64,000 nt of DNA from Mesorhizobium opportunistum WSM2075 (GTDB lineage: Bacteria; Pseudomonadota; Alphaproteobacteria; Rhizobiales; Rhizobiaceae), in NCBI RefSeq assembly GCF_000176035.2, contig NC_015675.1, forward strand, positions 4,282,001 through 4,346,000, given 5' to 3'. Under the pieces are notes generated by a model, which searched no databases, was not told the DNA's origin, and saw only the letters and a list, made by a program, of their open reading frames with translations. A program made the position numbers and the translations under genes. Of the stretch, positions 8,845 to 17,666 are shown in pieces. The stretch's first letter is position 1, and each line of letters opens with the position of its first letter.

Positions 8845-10416
8845 ATGGCAGCACCATTTGATCTGAAGAACGATGGCGTGGTCGTCATCATCGGCTCGGG
8901 CGCCGGTGGCGGCACGCTCGGCAACGAACTTGCGCAGAAAGGCATCGACGTCGTCATCCTCGAGGCCGGCGCGCGCCACGAATATGAGGATTTCATCAAC
9001 GACGAGTGGGATTCCTTTGCCCAACTCGCCTGGAAGGACAAGCGCACGACCTCGGGCGACTGGCGTGTGGCCAAGGATTTTCCGAACCTGCCGGCGTGGA
9101 TCGTCAAGTCGGTCGGCGGTTCGACCACACACTGGGCCGGAGCGTCGCTGCGCTTCCAGGAACATGAGTTCAAGACGCTTTCGACCTACGGCAGACTGGA
9201 AGGCGCCAACCTTCTGGACTGGCCAGTCACATTGGCCGAGATGGAGCCCTATTACGCCAAGGCGGAAGCCAAGATGGGCGTGACCGGCACCAATGACTGG
9301 CCGCGGCTGCCCGGCAACAACAACTTCAAGGTGCTGAAGGCCGGCGCCGACAAGCTCGGTTACAAGGAATGCCACACCGGCAACATGGCGATCAATTCGG
9401 TCGAGCGCGACGATCGCATGTCCTGCCAGCAGACCGGCTTTTGCTTCCAGGGCTGCAAGTGGGGCGCCAAATGGTCGACGCTCTACACCGAGATCCCCAA
9501 GGGCGAGGCGACAGGCCATCTCGAAGTCCGGCCGAACGCCATGGCGGTCAAGATCAACCACGATGACAGCGGCAAGGTGACCGGCGTGGTCTATGCCGAC
9601 AAGGACGGCAAGCTGCAGGAACAGAAGGCGCGCATCGTCGCCGTTGCCGGCAATTCCATCGAAAGCCCACGGCTGCTGCTCAACTCGCAATCAGCCAAGT
9701 TTCCGCATGGCCTCGCCAATTCGTCGGGCCAGGTGGGCAAGAACTACATGCGTCATACCACAGGCTCGGTCTATGCCATCTTCGACAAGCCGGTGCACAT
9801 GTATCGCGGCACCACCATGGCTGGCATCGTCCGCGACGAGGCGCGCCACGATCCATCGCGCGGCTTCGTCGGCGGCTACGAGTTCGAGACCCTGTCGCTC
9901 GGCCTGCCGTTCATGGCGGCGTTTCTCGATCCGGGCAGCTGGGGCCGTTCCTTCACCACGGCGCTTGACCATTACGACCATATGGCAGGCCTGTGGATCG
10001 TCGGCGAGGACATGCCGAGCGCGGAAAACCGCATCACGCTGCATGCCGATGAGAAGGACGAGCACGGCATGCCCATCGCCGACGTGCATTTCGACGACCA
10101 TCCCAACGACACCGCGATGCGCAACCATGCCTACAAGCAGGCTTCGGCGCTCTACGCAGCGGTCGGCGCCACACGCACCTTCCCGACGCCGCCCTATCCC
10201 TCGACCCACAATCTCGGCACCAATCGGATGAGCGAGAAGGCGGAGGACGGCGTCGTCAACAAGCATGGCCAGACGCACGACATCAAGAACCTGTTCGTGT
10301 CGGACGGCAGCCAGTTCACCACGGGTGCCGCGGAAAACCCGACACTCACCATCGTGTCGCTGGCGATCCGCCAGGCCGACTACATCGCCGCCCAGATGTC
10401 GGCCAAGACGATCTAA
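8845..10416 (+). CDS. GMC-family flavoprotein dehydrogenase
   Basis: A 523-residue glucose-methanol-choline oxidoreductase. The FAD-binding Rossmann motif is at the N-terminus (VVIIGSGAGGGTLG, about residues 12-25) with an acidic end at ILEAG. The C-terminal catalytic region has STHNLGTNRM and SDGSQFTTGAAENPTLT. It resembles the large subunit of membrane-associated gluconate/sorbitol/keto-gluconate dehydrogenases. The previous gene encodes the matching small Tat subunit. The usual third subunit, a multiheme cytochrome c, is not adjacent on either side. The substrate, a sugar or sugar acid, cannot be read from the sequence. The ATG at 8845 has a GGGAGGAAA site. Confidence 0.85.
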   Translation: MAAPFDLKNDGVVVIIGSGAGGGTLGNELAQKGIDVVILEAGARHEYEDFINDEWDSFAQLAWKDKRTTSGDWRVAKDFPNLPAWIVKSVGGSTTHWAGASLRFQEHEFKTLSTYGRLEGANLLDWPVTLAEMEPYYAKAEAKMGVTGTNDWPRLPGNNNFKVLKAGADKLGYKECHTGNMAINSVERDDRMSCQQTGFCFQGCKWGAKWSTLYTEIPKGEATGHLEVRPNAMAVKINHDDSGKVTGVVYADKDGKLQEQKARIVAVAGNSIESPRLLLNSQSAKFPHGLANSSGQVGKNYMRHTTGSVYAIFDKPVHMYRGTTMAGIVRDEARHDPSRGFVGGYEFETLSLGLPFMAAFLDPGSWGRSFTTALDHYDHMAGLWIVGEDMPSAENRITLHADEKDEHGMPIADVHFDDHPNDTAMRNHAYKQASALYAAVGATRTFPTPPYPSTHNLGTNRMSEKAEDGVVNKHGQTHDIKNLFVSDGSQFTTGAAENPTLTIVSLAIRQADYIAAQMSAKTI

Positions 10417-10434
10417 CCTCCCGACTGCCTGCTG

Positions 10435-10467
10435 GCGCGGGGCCCGACAGGGTTCCGCGCTTTTTTT
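10435..10467 (+). terminator. Rho-independent terminator after the GMC dehydrogenase
   Basis: A GCGCGG (10435-10440) and CCGCGC (10455-10460) stem with an inner CCC/GGG pairing is followed by seven T residues (10461-10467). It ends the forward transcript against the convergent gene that stops at 10472. Confidence 0.8.
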
Positions 10468-10471
10468 CGTT

Positions 10472-10870
10472 TTAGTTCTTGGTGCAGGTCGAGGCGGTGA
10501 AGGCGCCGTCGGGCTGCTTCATGATGATGTCGAAGGAGGGCGGGTTCTGGCCGTCCAGCGTCGCCTGGGTCATCGACAGCGCGTTGCCGCCGGTGGTGTA
10601 GCCACCCAATGGCCCCAGCCAGGTGATGACGCCGTTGGCATCCATCTGATAGTTGTAACCCTGCTGGGCGGTGCCGAAGGTGACAGGGCCCGTATAGACA
10701 TTTCCCTTGATGGTGATGTCGCCGAGGCTGAGGAACATGCCGAGCAGATAGACTTCGCAGTGATAGGTGCCGTCGGGCATCTTGCCGTCGCTGAAGTCGG
10801 CCCGCGCGGCCCCGGTTGCTGTCGCCAGAAACACCATGCCGATGAAAATGCGTGAAATCAGGGATGCCAT
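10472..10870 (-). CDS. Small secreted protein of unknown function
   Basis: A 132-residue protein that I do not recognise. It has a clear signal peptide (MASLISRIFIGMVFLATATG, cleavage likely after ARA near residue 24). The mature part is short, beta-rich and glycine-containing, with two cysteines (in TYHCEVY and STCTKN) that could form a disulfide in the periplasm. It is transcribed alone and converges on the GMC operon. Two ATG codons are near the start; the one at 10870 gives the full signal peptide. Confidence 0.7.
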   Translation of the reverse strand: MASLISRIFIGMVFLATATGAARADFSDGKMPDGTYHCEVYLLGMFLSLGDITIKGNVYTGPVTFGTAQQGYNYQMDANGVITWLGPLGGYTTGGNALSMTQATLDGQNPPSFDIIMKQPDGAFTASTCTKN

Positions 10871-11123
10871 GACGTTGCCCGGTTGAGCAGCGAGCTTGCC
10901 CTATTTTTGCGCTGCGCCGCAACATTTGTCGTTCGCGACCTGGGCGTTTAGGCCAAAATCTAGGCATTTACTAAAAATGGGCAAAACTTAGGCAGATGCC
11001 GTATGCACTGCGCAAAATTCCCTCAACCAGTTTTTAACCGGCCCTCTTTGATTTGCTCAATCTAATATAGTAACTGCGTGATAATGTTTGTCTATTTGCC
11101 GATTTTCTATGCCCCGGAGGCGG

Positions 11124-11140
11124 TTGGCATGGGGGTTGCA
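11124..11140 (+). promoter_or_regulatory. Sigma-54 promoter of the urt operon
   Basis: TTGGCATGGGGGTTGCA fits the sigma-54 consensus TTGGCAC-N5-TTGCA, with the invariant GG at 11126-11127 and GC at 11138-11139 in exact spacing. It lies 44 bases before the urtA ATG. This agrees with NtrC-type nitrogen control of urea uptake. The rest of the 313-base gap (10871-11183) shows no gene and no convincing NtrC site. Confidence 0.82.
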
Positions 11141-11183
11141 TTGCATTGTTGCGGTGCAATCAACCAGCTTGGGAGTCTTCGCT

Positions 11184-12494
11184 ATGAGGGGTAATTTCTC
11201 GACAATAACAAAAATGTTCTCGGCAGGTGCGGTCGCCGCCGGCCTGCTGATGTCGGCGCCCGCCAGGGCGGCCGACGATACGATCAAGGTCGGCATCCTG
11301 CATTCGCTGTCGGGGACCATGGCGATTTCGGAGACGACGCTGAAGGACGCCATGCTGATGCTCATCGACGAGCAGAACGCCAAGGGCGGCCTGCTCGGCA
11401 AGAAGCTCGAGGCCGTTGTCGTCGATCCGGCTTCAAACTGGCCGCTGTTCGCCGAAAAAGCGCGCGAGCTGATCTCCAAGGACAAGGTCGCCGCGGTGTT
11501 CGGCTGCTGGACCTCGGTATCACGCAAATCTGTGCTGCCGGTATTCTCCGAGCTCGACAACATCCTGTTCTATCCCGTCCAGTATGAAGGCGAGGAAAGC
11601 GAGCGCAACGTGTTCTACACGGGCGCCGCTCCGAACCAGCAGGCGATCCCGGCTGTCGATTACCTGATGAGCGAAGATGGCGGCTCGGTGAAGCGCTGGG
11701 TGCTGGAAGGCACCGACTACGTCTATCCGCGCACCACCAACAAGATCCTCGAAGCCTATCTGAAGGCGAAGGGCGTCGCGGCCGAGGACATCATGACCAA
11801 CTATACGCCGTTCGGTTTCTCCGACTGGCAGACGGAAGTTTCGGCGATCAAGAAGTTCGGTTCGGCCGGAAAGAAGACCGCTGTCGTCTCGACCGTCAAC
11901 GGCGACGCCAACGTGCCGTTCTACAAGGAACTCGGCAACCAGGGCATCAAGGCCGAGGACATCCCGGTCATGGCCTTTTCGGTCGGCGAGGAAGAACTTG
12001 CCGGTCTCGACACCAAGCCGCTGGTCGGCCATCTCGCCGCCTGGAACTATTTCGAGAGCGTCAACACGCCCGAGAACAAGAAGTTCATCGCCGACTGGCA
12101 CAAGTTCATCAAGAACAACAAGCGCACCACCAACGATCCGATGGAGGCGCACTATATCGGCTTCAACATGTGGGTGAAGGCGGTCCAGAAGGCCGGCACC
12201 ACCGATCCGGACAAGGTTATCGATGCCATGATCGGCGTTTCGGTGCCGAACCTGACCGGCGGCTATTCGACGATGATGCCGAACCACCACATCACCAAGC
12301 CGGTGCTGATCGGTGAGATCCAGGCCAATGGCCAATTCGAAACGGTTTCGAAGACACCTGGTCTCGTGATGGGCGACGAATGGTCCGACTATTTGCCGGA
12401 CTCCAAGGATTTGATCTCCGATTGGCGCAAGCCTCTGTCCTGCGGCAACTTCAACGTCGCTACCGGCAAGTGCGGCGGCAAGGGCACGAACTGA
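11184..12494 (+). CDS. urtA: Urea ABC transporter, substrate-binding protein UrtA
   Basis: A 436-residue periplasmic binding protein of the amide/urea branch of the branched-chain amino acid family. It has a signal peptide ending near ARA-ADDTIKVG, the ligand-site region ILHSLSGTMAISE, and the UrtA signature FGCWTSVSRKSVLPVFSE. The C-terminus has two cysteines. It captures urea for UrtBC-UrtDE. The ATG at 11184 has a GGGAG site. It is first in the operon, separated from urtB by 106 bases that hold a strong hairpin. Confidence 0.95.
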   Translation: MRGNFSTITKMFSAGAVAAGLLMSAPARAADDTIKVGILHSLSGTMAISETTLKDAMLMLIDEQNAKGGLLGKKLEAVVVDPASNWPLFAEKARELISKDKVAAVFGCWTSVSRKSVLPVFSELDNILFYPVQYEGEESERNVFYTGAAPNQQAIPAVDYLMSEDGGSVKRWVLEGTDYVYPRTTNKILEAYLKAKGVAAEDIMTNYTPFGFSDWQTEVSAIKKFGSAGKKTAVVSTVNGDANVPFYKELGNQGIKAEDIPVMAFSVGEEELAGLDTKPLVGHLAAWNYFESVNTPENKKFIADWHKFIKNNKRTTNDPMEAHYIGFNMWVKAVQKAGTTDPDKVIDAMIGVSVPNLTGGYSTMMPNHHITKPVLIGEIQANGQFETVSKTPGLVMGDEWSDYLPDSKDLISDWRKPLSCGNFNVATGKCGGKGTN

Positions 12495-12536
12495 TCCTCC
12501 CGGGCTGGACCTTGCGGTCCATGCCCAAGACCGCGC

Positions 12537-12569
12537 GCGTCCGGACGGTTTCCTCCACTGTCCGGACGC
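12537..12569 (+). other. Intercistronic hairpin between urtA and urtB
   Basis: A perfect 10-bp stem GCGTCCGGAC (12537-12546) / GTCCGGACGC (12560-12569) with a 13-base loop and no T-tract. A smaller TGGACC/GGTCCA hairpin lies just before it. Such structures after binding-protein genes typically stabilise the upstream mRNA or reduce read-through. Confidence 0.65.
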
Positions 12570-12600
12570 CCATTCAACCTTCAAGGATCACCAAGACCCG

Positions 12601-14217
12601 ATGAAGATTTTCCATGCGATGGGCCTGACGCTTTTGTTCCTGCTGACGACGCTGTCGTCTTCGGGCGCCGCGGAAGCCGATCTGCGTGCAATTATTGCCA
12701 AGTTCGCTACGGTAACGGACTTTTCCGAGACGGGAGCCGTCGTTCACGAATTGACCGCCACAGGCGATCCCGCCGCCGAACCGGCGCTTGCCGCATTGGC
12801 TGACGGCAATCTTTACATTCGCACCGCCGACTCGATGGTGTTTGTCGGCAAGGAAGGCGATGAAAGCGTCCATCTCTTCGACCCGCTAAGCGGTGAGGCA
12901 GCTGGCGAGGCCTCCGAGGACGACATAACCAAGATCACTGTCAACAACACCTTGCGCCGCACCATCCGCGACGCGCTGGGCACGCTGACGCTTGGCGCCA
13001 AGGACCCGGCGGTGCGCGTCAGTGCCGCCGACACCATGTTCAAGACACCCGACGCGGCCAACATCGAGCCGCTCGACGCGGCGATCGCCGATGAGACCGT
13101 CGCCAGCGTGAAGGCTCTGCTCGAACAGGCCCGCGCCGCATCGGTCCTGGTCTCGGATCAACCGGAGGCCGACAAGCTTGCGGCCGTGGCGCTGATCGGG
13201 GCTCGGGGCGATCGCGACGCGGTTTCACTGCTGACTTCGGTCGAGGCGAATGCTTCGGGAGCCGTGAAGGAAGCCGCGACGGCTGCAATCGCCAACATCA
13301 ATTCGACGCTGGCCTTCTGGGATGCCGGCCAGAACATCTGGTACGGCATTTCCCTGGGCTCGGTGCTGTTGCTGGCCGCCATCGGCCTTGCCATCACCTT
13401 CGGCGTCATGGGCGTCATCAACATGGCGCATGGCGAGATGGTCATGCTCGGCGCCTACACCACCTTCGTCGTCCAGCAGGTGATCCGCACATCCTTTCCC
13501 GGCCTGTTCGACTGGTCGCTGGTGATCGCGCTGCCGCTTGCCTTCCTGGTTGCCGCGATCGTCGGTCTCGCCATCGAGCGCGGCGTCATCCGCTTCCTCT
13601 ACGGACGGCCGCTGGAAACACTGCTGGCGACATGGGGCGTGTCGCTGATCCTGCAGCAGGCCGTACGCTCGATCTTCGGACCGACCAACCAGGAGGTCGG
13701 CAACCCCTCCTGGATGTCGGGTTCGTTCAGTGTCGGACAGCTTGCGATCACCTGGAACCGGCTTTGGATCCTGGTCTTCGCGCTCACCGTCTTCGGCGTG
13801 CTGCTCTACGTGATGAAGCGTACGTCCTGGGGGTTGCAGATGCGCGCCGTCACCGCCAACCGGCGCATGGCCGCCTCGATGGGCATCAGGACGCCATGGG
13901 TCGACGCGCTGACCTTCGCGCTCGGCTCCGGCATTGCCGGCATTGCCGGCGTCGCGCTCAGCCAGATCGACAACGTCTCGCCCAATCTCGGCCGCGGCTA
14001 CATCATCGACAGTTTCATGGTCGTCGTCTTCGGCGGCGTCGGCAATCTGTGGGGCACGCTGGTCGGCGCCTTTTCGCTCGGTATCGTCAACAAGTTCCTC
14101 GAGCCTTACGCCGGCGCCGTGCTCGGCAAGATCGTCGTGCTGGTGCTGATCATCCTGTTCATCCAGAAGCGTCCGCGCGGCCTGTTCGCGCTCAAGGGCA
14201 GGGCGGTGGAAGCATGA
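12601..14217 (+). CDS. urtB: Urea ABC transporter, permease UrtB
   Basis: A 538-residue protein with a signal peptide and an N-terminal soluble region of roughly 220 residues, rich in Ala and probably helical-repeat like. This precedes the LivH-type permease (membrane segments from about residue 248). The extension is a regular feature of UrtB and separates it from LivH. The permease part has the conserved FGVMGVINMAHGEMVMLGAY stretch. It forms the urea channel with UrtC. Its stop overlaps the urtC start in ATGA, which indicates translational coupling. Confidence 0.95.
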   Translation: MKIFHAMGLTLLFLLTTLSSSGAAEADLRAIIAKFATVTDFSETGAVVHELTATGDPAAEPALAALADGNLYIRTADSMVFVGKEGDESVHLFDPLSGEAAGEASEDDITKITVNNTLRRTIRDALGTLTLGAKDPAVRVSAADTMFKTPDAANIEPLDAAIADETVASVKALLEQARAASVLVSDQPEADKLAAVALIGARGDRDAVSLLTSVEANASGAVKEAATAAIANINSTLAFWDAGQNIWYGISLGSVLLLAAIGLAITFGVMGVINMAHGEMVMLGAYTTFVVQQVIRTSFPGLFDWSLVIALPLAFLVAAIVGLAIERGVIRFLYGRPLETLLATWGVSLILQQAVRSIFGPTNQEVGNPSWMSGSFSVGQLAITWNRLWILVFALTVFGVLLYVMKRTSWGLQMRAVTANRRMAASMGIRTPWVDALTFALGSGIAGIAGVALSQIDNVSPNLGRGYIIDSFMVVVFGGVGNLWGTLVGAFSLGIVNKFLEPYAGAVLGKIVVLVLIILFIQKRPRGLFALKGRAVEA

Positions 14218-15449
14218 TCACCGGACGCTTCTTCGCCGCCGGCGCGGACCGCCGCATCGCCATCACCATCTTCATCCTGCTGGCTGTCGCCATCATCGTG
14301 CCGCTGCTCAATCTCGCAGTGTCCCCGGCGAGCGCGTTCTACATTCCGTCCTACATCGTGGCGCTGACCGGCAAGTATCTCTGCTACGCGCTGCTGGCGC
14401 TTTCGCTCGACCTGGTCTGGGGCTATTGCGGCATTCTCTCGCTCGGCCACGGCGCCTTCTTCGCGCTCGGCGGCTATGCGATGGGCATGTATCTGATGCG
14501 CCAGATCGGCTCGCGCGGCGTCTATGGCAACCCGATCCTGCCGGATTTCATGGTGTTCCTGAACTACAAGGAATTGCCCTGGTTCTGGACCGGTTTCGAC
14601 CATTTCTGGTTCGCGGCGATCATGGTGCTCGCGGTGCCCGGCCTGCTTGCCTTCGTCTTCGGCTGGTTCGCCTTCCGCAGCCGCGTCACCGGCGTCTATC
14701 TGTCTATCATCACCCAGGCGATGACCTATGCGCTGCTGCTTGCCTTCTTCCGCAACGACATGGGTTTCGGCGGCAATAACGGGTTGACCGATTTCAAGGA
14801 TATTCTGGGCTTCAACGTGCAGGCCGACGCGACCCGCTCGGCACTGTTCGCGGCCAGCGCCGTGATGCTGGCGCTTGCCGTGTTCCTGACCTGGGCGATC
14901 GTCGGCTCGAAATACGGCAAGCTCCTGATGGCCGTGCGCGACGCCGAGAGCCGCACGCGCTTCCTCGGCTGGCGGGCGGAGAACGTAAAACTGTTCGCGT
15001 TCACGGTCTCTGCCGTGATGGCCGGCATTGCCGGCGCGCTCTACGTGCCGCAGGTCGGCATCATCAATCCCGGCGAGTTCGAGCCGTCCAACTCGATCGA
15101 GGTGGTGATCTGGGCAGCCGTTGGCGGCCGCGGCACCATCGTTGGGCCGATCATCGGTGCGTTGCTCGTCAATGCCGGGAAATCCTGGTTCACCGGCGTG
15201 CTGCCGGAACTGTGGCTGTTCGCGCTCGGCGGCCTGTTCGTCGCCGTCACGCTGCTGCTGCCGAAGGGGATCGTCGGCATGTGGGACAGCTGGCGCGGCA
15301 ATGCCAGGGCGTTGCGCGCGGCCGCCGCCGCTGAAGAAGCCGGCGCCAGGGTTGGAATGGCGCCCGCGACATCGAAGCCCGTGCGCTCGCCGGCGAGGAA
15401 TCCAGGCGAATGGTCCTTGTCCGACCCCGAACCGCAGGCGGCGGAGTAG
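14214..15449 (+). CDS. urtC: Urea ABC transporter, permease UrtC
   Basis: A 411-residue LivM-type inner-membrane permease with about eight to ten membrane segments. The conserved region YCGILSLGHGAFFALGGYAM lies near residue 72, and a second loop has MAVRDAESRTRFLGW. The C-terminal tail (about 40 residues) is polar and Pro-rich, as often in UrtC. The start overlaps urtB by four bases and urtD begins six bases after its stop, so it is mid-operon. Confidence 0.95.
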   Translation: MITGRFFAAGADRRIAITIFILLAVAIIVPLLNLAVSPASAFYIPSYIVALTGKYLCYALLALSLDLVWGYCGILSLGHGAFFALGGYAMGMYLMRQIGSRGVYGNPILPDFMVFLNYKELPWFWTGFDHFWFAAIMVLAVPGLLAFVFGWFAFRSRVTGVYLSIITQAMTYALLLAFFRNDMGFGGNNGLTDFKDILGFNVQADATRSALFAASAVMLALAVFLTWAIVGSKYGKLLMAVRDAESRTRFLGWRAENVKLFAFTVSAVMAGIAGALYVPQVGIINPGEFEPSNSIEVVIWAAVGGRGTIVGPIIGALLVNAGKSWFTGVLPELWLFALGGLFVAVTLLLPKGIVGMWDSWRGNARALRAAAAAEEAGARVGMAPATSKPVRSPARNPGEWSLSDPEPQAAE

Positions 15450-15455
15450 GCGACC

Positions 15456-16202
15456 ATGAGCAAGTCGAACACCATCCTCTACCTCGACGGCGTCTCGGTC
15501 TCCTTCGACGGGTTTCGCGCCATCAACAATTTGTCGCTGGTGCTCGACAAGGGCGAGATGCGGGCCATCATCGGCCCCAACGGCGCCGGCAAGACGACGA
15601 TGATGGACATCGTCACCGGCAAGACGCGGCCCGACGAGGGCGAAGTGTTCTTCGACGGCCAGGTCGATCTGACCCGGCATGACGAGGCCGAGATCGCCAT
15701 GATGGGCATCGGCCGCAAGTTCCAGAAGCCGACGGTCTTCGAAAGCCACACGATCGAGGACAATCTGATGCTGGCGCTGAAGGGACCGCGCTCGATCTTC
15801 CCGGCGCTGTTCCATCGCCGCTCCGCGGCCGAGGCGCGGCAGATCGATGACATTCTCGGCATCATCCGGCTTGGCGACAAACGTGGCGAAATCGCAGCCA
15901 ATCTCAGCCACGGCCAGAAGCAGTGGCTCGAGATCGGCATGCTCCTGGCGCAGGATCCGAAGCTGTTGCTGGTCGACGAGCCGGTCGCCGGCATGACAGA
16001 TGCCGAGACCGAGGAAACCGCGCGGCTGCTCAGGGATATCGCACGCGATCATTCGGTCATCGTCGTCGAGCACGACATGCATTTCGTGCGCGAGCTTGGC
16101 GTCAAGGTCACCTGCCTGCACGAGGGCTCGGTGCTCTCCGAAGGCTCGCTCGACTTCGTCTCGGCCGACGAGCGCGTCGTCGAAGTCTATCTGGGGAGAT
16201 GA
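15456..16202 (+). CDS. urtD: Urea ABC transporter, ATP-binding protein UrtD
   Basis: A 248-residue LivG-type ATPase. The Walker A motif is GPNGAGKTT (about residues 40-48), the signature is LSHGQKQWLEIG and Walker B is LLLVDEP. The histidine switch lies in VVEHDMHF. LSHGQ rather than LSGGQ is normal for UrtD. It pairs with UrtE to power urea import. A 69-base non-coding spacer separates it from urtE. Confidence 0.95.
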   Translation: MSKSNTILYLDGVSVSFDGFRAINNLSLVLDKGEMRAIIGPNGAGKTTMMDIVTGKTRPDEGEVFFDGQVDLTRHDEAEIAMMGIGRKFQKPTVFESHTIEDNLMLALKGPRSIFPALFHRRSAAEARQIDDILGIIRLGDKRGEIAANLSHGQKQWLEIGMLLAQDPKLLLVDEPVAGMTDAETEETARLLRDIARDHSVIVVEHDMHFVRELGVKVTCLHEGSVLSEGSLDFVSADERVVEVYLGR

Positions 16203-16271
16203 ACGTGGTGTGGCGGGTGCAATTCCATCGCTTCGATCTGTCGTTCCTCCGCTTCTGGAAAAGGCGCTGAC

Positions 16272-16967
16272 ATGCTCGAGGTTTCCAATGCCACGCTCCA
16301 CTACGGCGCCGCCCAGGCGCTGCGCGGCGTGTCGCTGAAAGCGGGTGCCGGCAAGATCACCTGCGTGCTCGGCCGCAATGGCGTCGGCAAGACCAGTTTG
16401 ATGAGATCGATCGTCGGCCACCACCGGCTGACGAGCGGAAGCGTTGCCTTCGAGGGGAAGGCGCTCGACCGGAGCGCGGCGTATGACCGCGCCCGGTCGG
16501 GCATCGCATTCGTGCCGCAGGGCAGGGAGATCTTTCCGCTGCTCACGGTGCGGGAAAATCTCGAATCCGGCTTCGCGCCGTTGAAGCGGGCCGACCGCAA
16601 CGTGCCGGCCCATGTCTTCGAGTTGTTTCCGGTGCTCAAGCAGATGCTCGGCCGCCGCGGCGGTGACCTGTCCGGCGGCCAGCAGCAGCAGCTCGCCATC
16701 GGTCGGGCGCTGGTGATGCGGCCGAAACTCCTGGTGCTCGACGAGCCGACGGAAGGCATCCAGCCTTCGATCATCAAGGATATCGGTCGCGCCATTCGCT
16801 ATCTGCGCGACCAGGCCGGCATCGCGGTGCTGCTGGTCGAGCAGTATCTCGACTTCTGCCGCGAGCTCGCCGACGAGGTCAACATCATGGACCGCGGCCA
16901 GATCGTCCATACCGGCCCGGCTGAAGATCTAGACCGGGCTGACGTGCGGAAGTTCCTTACCGTCTAG
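16272..16967 (+). CDS. urtE: Urea ABC transporter, ATP-binding protein UrtE
   Basis: A 231-residue LivF-type ATPase with Walker A GRNGVGKTS, signature LSGGQQQQLAIG, Walker B LLVLDEP followed by TEGIQPS, and the switch region LLVEQYLDF. TEGIQPSIIKDI is characteristic of UrtE. It is the last gene of urtABCDE; no urease genes follow in this window. Confidence 0.95.
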   Translation: MLEVSNATLHYGAAQALRGVSLKAGAGKITCVLGRNGVGKTSLMRSIVGHHRLTSGSVAFEGKALDRSAAYDRARSGIAFVPQGREIFPLLTVRENLESGFAPLKRADRNVPAHVFELFPVLKQMLGRRGGDLSGGQQQQLAIGRALVMRPKLLVLDEPTEGIQPSIIKDIGRAIRYLRDQAGIAVLLVEQYLDFCRELADEVNIMDRGQIVHTGPAEDLDRADVRKFLTV

Positions 16968-16974
16968 AATCGTC

Positions 16975-17197
16975 TCGTCGTCATCCTGGGGCGTAGCAAG
17001 GAGCGAAGCGACGCGGTGCAGACCCCGGGATCTATGCCGTGAGATCCGCCGAAGAGTGCATCGGCGTAGAATAGAAACCCTCTTCGGCGCACTGATCGAT
17101 CCCAAATACTGCACCGTGGCGGCGCTTTTAAAGTCACGGCATGGATCCTTGGGTCTTCGCTCCGCTTCGCGTTCGCTACGCCCAAGGATGACGAAGT
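16975..17197. repeat. Long imperfect inverted repeat (miniature element or paired palindromes)
   Basis: The gap 16968-17441 has no protein gene up to 17441. Its first half is an inverted pair: bases 16975-17042 (CGTCATCCTGGGGCGTAGC onward, ending in ATGCCGTG) match the reverse complement of 17136-17197 at most positions, with about 90 bases between. It looks like a dispersed mesorhizobial intergenic element. It encodes nothing and may fold into a long hairpin past urtE. Confidence 0.7.
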
Positions 17198-17441
17198 CGC
17201 GAGGTGCGCTGCGGCGCTCAATCTTTCTTCAAAGATCACTGTACGTCTCTGGCACGCCGAACATCGCGTGCTAGTCTTTTCCTTGGCTTTGTGAGTCGGC
17301 CGCTTCCGTATCAGTCTGGTTATCGCGGATCGAGGAGGACGGCCAATGCCGAGCAAGTTTCACGCAAGCAAGGCTGCCTAGCTTCCCTCCTGCGATCTCT
17401 GTCGTTCAAACGCGTTTGGGCACACAGGCTAAGGGACAGCC

Positions 17442-17618
17442 ATGGAACGTTACGTCGAGGATTACCAGAAGCGGCGGCTTACCGAACGCGTCGACATCAT
17501 CGCTGCCATCAACATCTTGAGATCACAGGGCTGCGACTACGACGATCTGATCGAGGAGATCACCAAGGTCTTCTATGTCGATCTCGATACCTTCAATGAG
17601 ATCGTCATGGCGGCGTAG
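17442..17618 (+). CDS. Small acidic protein of unknown function (58 residues)
   Basis: A 58-residue frame, ATG at 17442 behind AGGGA, stop at 17616-17618. The protein begins MERYVEDYQKRR and is rich in Asp, Glu and Ile, with heptad-like spacing that suggests two or three helices. I do not recognise it. In support of coding, the composition is protein-like, the third positions are G+C rich, and there is a ribosome-binding site. It lies between the inverted-repeat element and a convergent GGDEF gene. Confidence 0.6.
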   Translation: MERYVEDYQKRRLTERVDIIAAINILRSQGCDYDDLIEEITKVFYVDLDTFNEIVMAA

Positions 17619-17666
17619 AGCCGCGTTCGTCCATCCGCGATCAGAGGCTGGTATTGATAGGCGTGA

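Noticed and set aside
14106..16910. A very long minus-strand frame opposite urtC-urtE
   Set aside because: It is the antisense shadow of three well-identified ABC genes; high G+C content leaves such frames open.
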